Source: Paraspadella gotoi (lineage: Eukaryota; Chaetognatha). Taken from it: a stretch of 64,000 nucleotides of DNA. The stretch covers positions 21,968,010 through 22,032,009 of the forward strand of contig CM119268.1 in the NCBI GenBank assembly GCA_051294375.1, in the 5' to 3' direction. How positions within the stretch are numbered: position 1 is the first letter of the stretch; every line of letters starts with the position of its first letter. Below the pieces are notes generated by a model. That model made no database searches. It was not told the DNA's origin and saw only the letters and a program-made list of their open reading frames with translations. Position numbers and translations under genes: made by a program. Below are positions 57,252-64,000 of the stretch, piece by piece.

Positions 57252-60200
57252 TTCACTCACTTTCTACTCTCTCTCCCTTTTACTCCATATTAATACTCTC
57301 TTCCTTCCACTCTTTCTCTTCTCTCTCTTTTCCTCTCTCTCTCCCTATTTTCTTATCTCTTCCTCCTCTCTCTTCTTCTATTTCTCCTCCCCTCTCCCTT
57401 TTCTCCGTCTCCTCCTCCCCCACTCCTTCCTTCCTCCCCTCTCTTCCTCTATTTCTCCTCCCCTCTCTTTTTTCTCCGTCTCCCCCTCCCCCACTCCTTC
57501 TTCCTCCCTCCTCTCCCTCCCTCAGGAGCAAACTCCCGTTGAGCCTTTTCCTTCTGAGGGAGAAGAAGCGACGGAGGTTTCCTCCTCTCAGGAAGAGACG
57601 GAGGAAACGGAGGAAGAGAGCGAGGAAACGGAGGAAGAGACGGAGGAAGAGAGCGAGGAGGAAAGGCCAAGGGTCTGTCTCGAATGTTCACAGGGTCTGC
57701 CCCAAGTCTGTCAGGTATTGATGTGTCATAAAAAATTGGGATCGATTTAATTAATAATAAATAAATTTGGAATTAAAATTAAGAAAAGTCTTTGAACCTG
57801 GGAACATTTTTTCCCTATTTTTAAATATTTTTAAATTAAATTTTTAAATTTAAATTTATATCGAACTCAGTTGTACCTTAAGAAATCTTAATATTTCACC
57901 ATCTTTTTAATTAATTTTTTAAACTATTAAAGTATGCTCTATTAAATTTGCTAAATTTCAAATTTAGCAAATTTAATAGAGCATACTTTAAAAAAATACT
58001 TATATTTTCTTTTTTCAACTTTTTTTAGGAATTAATATATGCTTTTAAACCAAGAAAATAATTATTGCGAAATTTGATTTTTTTTCTAATGTAAGCATTA
58101 TGTATACGACTTAATGCGAAATTAAGAAAAATTGAGGAATGCAAAATAATTTTTATTGATACAAGATTGTTGATGATATAGGGTTAGACTTATGATCTGC
58201 AACTTTAACTATTCTTTCCTTTCAGGGATGTTGCGCTGCCAAAGTGGAAGAGGCGGCCGGTAAAGGAGGAAAGAAGGGAGGCGGTCAGGGCAAAGGAGGT
58301 CAGAAGGGCGGGAGGGATTCCGAGGACCCGACAGGGGGTGCAGGGGCAGGGAAAGGAGGAGGAGGAGGAGGAGGAGGAAGGGGAGGAGCCAAGACGAAGC
58401 AGGGGAAAGCGGGAGGAGGAGGAGGAGGAAAAGGAGGAAGGCAGAGGAAGATCGGTGGGGAAGAGGGAGAAGGGGAGGAAGAAGAGGTGGCCGAGGAAAG
58501 AGAGGAAGAGAGGGAGGAAAGAGAAAAGAAAGGGAAGAGGAGAGAGGAAGAAGAAGAAGACGATCGAAGCGTGAAAAGCAAAAAGAGAAAAGCGAGCGAA
58601 TCGCGAGACAGAGTCGGTGAGAAGGAGAAGAAGAGGGCGAGGAAGAAGGATGAGAAGGAGGAGGAGGAGGAAGAGGAAGAGGAGAAGAGTCCCGACCTCC
58701 TTCGACGACCTTCGGCCAAGGGGAAGAGGAAGAAGAAGAAAAAACTCTTATCTCGATTGACGGAACAAAATTTGGAACAACATAATTTGAATTATTTTAA
58801 GGATGACGTCGACTCGGCGATTAAGGAGTTGGGAATATTGGATGGAGAAGGGGAGGAGGTGGAGGAGGAGGAGGGGGTTAAAAAGGTAAGGCTTGAGGGT
58901 AAGGGTGCTTTTTTGATATTAATGACTTGGAAACCGGGAAACGATAATAACGATAATGGAAATAATATTAATAATATCACGTGATTTGTATACAAAGGAA
59001 GAAAGGGGTTAATATAGATTAATGCGAAACTGAAATAAAACTGAACGATTTAGAAATAAGAAATGTTGATAGTTTTAATGATCCTTCAAAACTTTGAGTC
59101 AAAGAGCTTTTTGATGAACGTGAGCGATGAAAGTGATGTAAAAGTGTTACGGAAAAATGTTTTGTCGTTTGAATCAAATATAATTTGGAGAAACATCAGA
59201 TGGATGAGAACGAGGGGGGAAATGGTTTTTTGATTGATTAAAATAAATTACTATACTACTAAATACTATGCTATATTACTATACTTTAGACTTACTAGAC
59301 TTCTTTTCCTTACTTTCCTCTTTTACCAGAGGAAAGATTAGTCAGAACCTACCTTTAACTGACCCAGGAGAGCATGAAAGAACCCAGCGACTACAGTAAT
59401 TTAAGGGTCTGTCTTTTATTATTTTAATTAAACTTAATATTAAAGGCAATTAAATATTTCTGTTTCAGGATTCCGAGAAGAAAAAGAAGAAGAAAAAAGA
59501 TAAGAAAGATGCGGATCAAAAGGAAAAGAAAAAGAAAAAAGAAAAAGAAGAAATAAAAGATGAAATAAAGAAAATCAAAGCAGAGAAAGAAGACGATATT
59601 CTGCTCAACCAATTTGCGGATTTAGAAAAAAATGAAATCAAAGAAGAAATTAATGCGGAAGAAAAAGAGAAAAAGAAAAAGAAGAAGAAGAAAGAGAAAG
59701 AGAAAGAAATAGAAAACGAAGCGGAAAACGAAGTGGAAAAAGACGAGGAAATAGTTGAAAAAATCGAGGAAAGGAAAGAAGAAAAACGAAAGAAGAAAAA
59801 AGAAAGGAAGGGACAAGACGAAGACGAAGAAGATGAGAAGAAAAAGAAAGAAAAGAATAAAGAGAAGAAAAAGAAAAGAGAGGAAAAAGAAAATAAAGAA
59901 ACGGAAGAAAACGTTGTGGAACTCGAGCCGGTTTTACGGTCGAAGAAGAAGAAAAAGAAGGAGATAGAAGTGGCAGTGTTATTGGAAGGAGAACCGATAG
60001 AAGGAGAGGAGGAATTAAAGGAAATCGAAAAGAAAACAGAAAAGAAGAAAAAGAAAAAGAAGGAGAAATCTCCTGAAGAAGAAGGAGAGGAAGAAAATAA
60101 AGAAAATAAAGAAATTCCCAAAGAAAAAAATGAAAGGAAAGAAAGAGAAAAAGAAAAGAAGAAAAAGAAAAAGAAGGAGAAATCTCCTGAAGAAGAAGAA

Positions 60201-61573
60201 GAAGAAGAAGAAGAAGAAGAAGAAAATAAAGAAATTCCCAAAGAAGAAAATGAAAGGAAAGAAAGAGAAAAAGAAAAGAAGAAAAAGAAAAAGGAGAAGA
60301 AAGTAGTAGAAGATGAAGAAAAAGAAGAGAAGAAGGAAGGAGAAGAAATATCACACGATATAAAGATTAGAGGTAAGAAAAGAGAGAAAAAGGACAAAGC
60401 GAACAAAGATAATAAACGAGATAAAGAAGACAAAGAGAATGATAAAGACAAAGACGACGAGGAGAATGAAAGAGACAAAGAGGACAAGGAAAAGAAGAGA
60501 GACAAAAAAGCCGCCAAGAAGGACAAAGAACATAAAGAGAATAAATCCAAATCGCGACAAAGAACAATAGTGACGAAACCAAAGCTGCTGGAATCTCCAT
60601 TGAAGTCTCCAAACGACGACGACGACGACGACGACGACAACGACGAACCCTTACCCTCGAAAAAAATCCCCCTGGTGAGAAAAGTCAAAAAATCGACCAA
60701 ACCCGAACTCACTTCGGCCATAGACAAAAGAGCATCTCATTCTAACTTACCCAAAATCTCCGCTTCGCCCTTCAAACCCTCGCCGGGCCGCGCCATGCCG
60801 CAGCAGCAGCAGCAGCCGCAGCAGAAGAAGAAGAAGCCGCCGTCGCCGCCGAAACTGGACGTGGAGACTCGCAGCGCCCTCAGCGGCGCGTCGGGAGATT
60901 CCGGTCTCGCTGAGGATCTTCTATCGGAATCGATCTCTCTCGAGTTGGCGGGAAAATTCATTCCTAAACCAGTGAATCTGAAAATGTTAAAGAATAGGAG
61001 GAAGAAGATGACGGCGAAAAGGTGAGAGGATTGGGGTTCAGGTCGGTGGGATTGATTAGGTCGGAGGATAAGGTCGGAGGATAAGTCTGGTCGGAACGGG
61101 ATGGTGAGAGTATCCTTGTCGGCTGGTAAGTTCAGGAATGAGATTTGGGTTTATTAATGAGGCATTTAATCTTATTTTACCTTCACTTTCCCTCATTTTT
61201 CTTCTGAAACGTTTCTTTCCTTTTTTAACTCTCTTTCCTCTTTTCTCTCCTTTTTTTCTCCCTTTTATTACACTTCTCTTAATTTTTCTCTATTTTCTCC
61301 TCTATTTTCTTCTCTTTCCTCCCTCTCTTCCTCCCCTCCCCTTTTTCTTCTCTTCCTCCCTCTCTCTTCCTCTCTTCCTCCCCTTTCCCTTCTCTTCCTC
61401 CCTCTCTTCTCCTCTCTTCCTCAAGAGTCCCCAATCTCTACTACACCCCCGACGCCGACGCCGACGACGACGACCTCGACAGAGAAACTCGAACTGGGAT
61501 GTCGCATTACGAGCGGACGAAGAGAAGAGTCGAAGGATTGCTCAAAAAGAGAGCGAAGTTCGGACGGCAGATG

Positions 61574-61623
<50 letters not shown>

Positions 61624-61725
61624 TTAATCTCAAACTGGGATGTCGCATTACGCATTAGAGCGGCACGAAGAGAAAGAGTCGAAGGATTGCTGCAAAAGAG
61701 AGCGAAGTTCGGACGGCAGATGGGT

Positions 61726-61766
<41 letters not shown>

Positions 61767-61863
61767 ATTGTTAATCTCAAACTGGGATGTCGCATATACG
61801 AGCGGACGAAGAGAAGAGTCGAAGGATTGTTGCAAAAGAGAGCGAAGTTCGGACGGCAGATGG

Positions 61864-61905
<42 letters not shown>

Positions 61906-62336
61906 ATTGTTAATCTCAAACTGGGATGTCGCATTACGAGCGGACGAAGAGAAGAGTCGAAGGATTGCTGCAAAAGAGAGCGAAGTTCGGACGGCAGATG
62001 GGTAAGAGAGAGAGAGAGAAGAGAGAGAGAGAAGGAGAGAGAGAGAAAGATTGTAATCTCAAACTGGGATGTCGCGATTACGAGCGGACGAAGAGAAGAG
62101 TCGAAGGATTGCTGCAAAAGAGAGCGAAGTTCGGAGCGGCAGATGGGTAAGAGAGAGAGAGAGAGAGAAGAGAGAGAGAGAAGAGATTGTTAATCCAACT
62201 GGGATGTCGCATTACGAGCGGACGAAGAGAAGAGTCGAAGGATTGCTGCAAAAGAGAGCGAAGTTCGGGCGGCAGATGGGTAAGAGAGAAGAGAAGAGAG
62301 AGAGAGAGAAGAGAGAGAGAGATGCGGAGGCGAAAT

Positions 62337-62378
<42 letters not shown>

Positions 62379-62496
62379 AGACAGTGAGAGAGAAGAGATT
62401 GTTAATCTCAAACGGGAATGTCAATTACGAGCGGACAGGGAGAAGAGTCGAAGGATTGCTGCAGAAGAGAGCGAAGTTCGGACGGCAAGATGAGTA

Positions 62497-62542
<46 letters not shown>

Positions 62543-62950
62543 CTTTATCCCTTCATCCCACGTCTTAATCTGCCTCCCCTCCCCCTTCCTCCCCCAATTC
62601 ATCTCCCCTCCTCTTTCCCCTCTTCTTCCATCTCAGAATCCCGTGGACGCAACACCCAAATGTGGCGCAAGTACGGCGCCCGCGTCGCCGACCGCACGCC
62701 CTTCCAGATTTCCGGCGCCGTCGTTCGTCCGGACTACAAACCCCTGATCAATTTCCCGGTCGTCCGGTCGCGACCCGCCGCGGTCAACTACGGCCGGCAG
62801 GGCACGATCTCCCACTGGACCCGAGGGGAGAACCCCTTGGCCTTTTCCTCGGGCCGGATGGCGACTGTGACCACGCAGAAGGGACCCGACTTGACCATGC
62901 ACTGGTCCCAGCTGAAGACCAACGCGATGGGGCTGGGGCTGGGGTATTAG
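53437..62950 (+). CDS. Large Lys/Glu-rich protein, ten exons, unknown function
   Basis: Exons: 53437-53728, 54077-54240, 55012-55303, 55416-55518, 56507-56861, 57526-57714, 58226-58885, 59469-61021, 61426-61573, 62637-62950; about 1,350 aa. All junctions keep phase except the last, which is one base out. N-terminal parts are Asn/Tyr/Asp-rich (DDYDDYYDDRR), then Gln- and Ala/Pro-rich segments and a folded-looking patch (NFVSTSCQTSLLNF). Next come a CxxC pair (VCLECSQ), a Gly/Lys segment, and about 500 residues of K/E coiled-coil-like sequence (59469-60600). The last two exons look like a conserved C-terminal domain: MSHYERTKRRVEGLL, then MWRKYGARVADRTPF and TNAMGLGLGY. No signal peptide or membrane span is seen, so it is intracellular, perhaps nuclear or cytoskeletal (inference). 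The open frame extends upstream of 53437, so the start is uncertain. AATAAA is at 62998. Confidence 0.8.
54250..54535. repeat. Degenerate TTAGGG-like repeat in intron
   Basis: A run of GGGTTAG, GATTAGGGTTA and AAGGTTAGGG words in the second intron of the Lys/Glu-rich gene. It has the same word type as the MITE interiors but in the opposite orientation, and no inverted ends were found. Confidence 0.6.
54540..55008. repeat. Polypyrimidine (CT/CCT) tract before an acceptor
   Basis: About 470 bp almost free of purines on the plus strand, ending in the acceptor CCTCCTTCAG at 55011. It creates long Arg/Glu/Gly-rich open frames on the minus strand that are artefacts. Confidence 0.85.
55926..56005. 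repeat. (TTCTC)n pentanucleotide microsatellite
   Basis: About sixteen tandem TTCTC/CTCTT units in an intron of the Lys/Glu-rich gene. Confidence 0.95.
56935..57045. repeat. (TAA)n microsatellite
   Basis: Tandem TAA/AAT triplets over about 110 bp in an intron of the Lys/Glu-rich gene. Confidence 0.95.
57927..57991. repeat. 65-bp perfect palindrome
   Basis: Arms TTAAAGTATGCTCTATTAAA and onward are perfectly inverted over 32 bp around a single central base at 57959. It lies in the intron between exons 57526-57714 and 58226-58885. No flanking duplication was identified. Confidence 0.9.
61492..62500 (+). repeat. Tandem array of exon border plus (GA)n, seven units
   Basis: Units start at about 61492, 61633, 61779, 61919, 62062, 62197 and 62410, spaced 135-213 bp. 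Each repeats the last roughly 85 bp of the coding exon (GGGATGTCGCATTACGAGCG, AGAGTCGAAGGATTGCTGCA, AAGTTCGGACGGCAGATGGG) and the donor GTAAGAG, then (GA)n and a linker GATTGTTAATCTCAAA. The first unit is the bona fide exon end. Copies 2-6 keep a donor; the seventh is altered (CAAGATGAGTAAG). None has a pyrimidine tract before it, so the extra copies probably act as intron sequence. Confidence 0.88.
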
Positions 62951-64000
62951 TCGAATATGGGCAAAAGACTCTGGAGTTTTAAGACTTGAGAACAAAAAAT
63001 AAAAGATGTTCAGTTTTTATGTTTTTTTTATTTTTCTTTTGTTTCTTTTTTTTTTAACATCTTAGCCAGAGTTTTTTGAATTTAGTTCGACCAAAAAAAA
63101 AGACAATTTATCTCTCCAGCCGCCATTATTCGAGTCGGTATAATCTTTGTCCCCGTTTATTACATTGCCTCAATATTCCTTGTAGACTATGAACCAAAAT
63201 GTGATAACCCTGCGTTCCTCCTTTCAAAAATGACAATAATTCTGATTTATTATTCCCAAAAAGACAAAGAAATATTATGTCTCTCAGTTTCTTTAAAAAA
63301 AAAAGACAAATATATTCCAGCTACCTATATTTCACTTACTACGCCCCCTACCGGCCGCCCCGTTGACCTGAACCCTCAACACTCCAGAATAGTTAGTTTT
63401 ATGTCTTTACTGTGTTCATAATGGACCTTGATTGGCTGCAACGCAAACGATTTGTAATAATTTCACAAAATCGTTTTGCATTACTCGTTTGTGTGCTAAA
63501 TATGTTAGAGCTGTGTGACTTTTACAGTAAAACTAAACCAAAGTTTCTTGCCATATTAACGAAAAAACTGTGACTGTTAATTCGCACCTTCTCCACTCTT
63601 ATTCTTTGTAAATGTACTGCCAACTTTTATTATAAAATAAATTTGATTCATATGATCTTCACAACTTTAGTCTTTGGCAAACGTGAGTTAGTAATGATAT
63701 TGTAATTCTGTTTTGGAGAACAGAGATATTATAAATGGTTCAAACGAGCAAAGGGAATTTTTGAAAAGAATATGATGATTGATTCAAAGGCGATCACTTA
63801 TCACTGAATATGAACAAAAGAGCAATGATTTAATTTTTGAAATTGTATTTCTATATAATAATTTTCAGTACTATTGATATAAGTAGACTTTATTCTCATT
63901 GTTTAATTCTTCTATCTTCTTTTTCTATGTCATTTTCTCTGACTTTTGCTGTAACCATCAGTAACATCAACATTGACCGACCGACCAATAATTAAAAATA
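62951..64000. other. 3' flank of the Lys/Glu-rich gene, no further gene seen
   Basis: AATAAA at 62998 probably serves the gene ending at 62950. The rest is AT-rich, with a small GC-richer patch at 63340-63375 (CGCCCCCTACCGGCCGCCCC) and no supported coding exon. Confidence 0.5.

Noticed and set aside
59516-60727. 403-codon Ser/Phe-rich open frame on the minus strand
   Set aside because: Antisense shadow of the Lys/Glu-rich exon: GAA/AAG codons read backwards give TTC/CTT.

Overview
The window is eukaryotic and almost certainly from an invertebrate animal. Genes are split by GT-AG introns, exon joins keep codon phase, and the non-coding DNA is AT-rich with long (GA)n/(CT)n tracts and many dispersed repeats. 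The encoded modules (ZP, NIDO, a Golgi sulfotransferase, a condensation-type acyltransferase) are typical of animals. The species cannot be named from the sequence. There is a 216-base gap of N at 40915-41130. Several one-base frame breaks in otherwise good coding sequence suggest leftover assembly indels.

Layout. 671-4509 (+): a cysteine-rich multi-exon gene, open at its 5' side, with two SINE copies in one intron. 5355-10416 (-): a membrane protein with a ZP-C half and furin-like site but no complete ZP-N. 13633-15187 (+): an intronless acyltransferase with an HHxxxDG motif and two frame breaks. 17961-21590 (-): a complete 11-exon ZP-domain receptor-like protein whose exon phases all join. 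23093-32723 (-): a large NIDO / cysteine-rich / ZP / transmembrane gene. 37852-40906 (+): a small, highly charged gene with a tRNA-Ser(GCU) antisense in its last intron. 42444-44903 and 46346-47794 (+): two tandem paralogs carrying only a ZP-N-like half plus one membrane span. 49571-50953 (+): an intronless type II sulfotransferase of the CHST15-like kind. 53437-62950 (+): a ten-exon gene for a very Lys/Glu-rich protein whose penultimate exon border has been tandemly amplified with (GA)n.

Five of the genes form a dispersed family of ZP-module membrane proteins: two complete, one ZP-C only, two ZP-N only. ZP-N and ZP-C modules are known polymerisation modules, so this looks like a locus for extracellular matrix or cell-coat proteins. 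Any partnership between the half-ZP proteins is inference.

The most unusual non-coding find is a pair of fold-back elements (16604-16751 and 30658-30784) whose minus strand carries the core of a type I hammerhead ribozyme (CTGATGA, stem II, GAAAC, a tiny stem III, then GTC). Other repeats include two tRNA-derived SINE families, a hAT-like MITE with an 8-bp target duplication and a telomere-like CCCTAA interior, an isolated tRNA-Lys 3' half, a 65-bp perfect palindrome, and minisatellites that seem to have been seeded from coding-exon ends.
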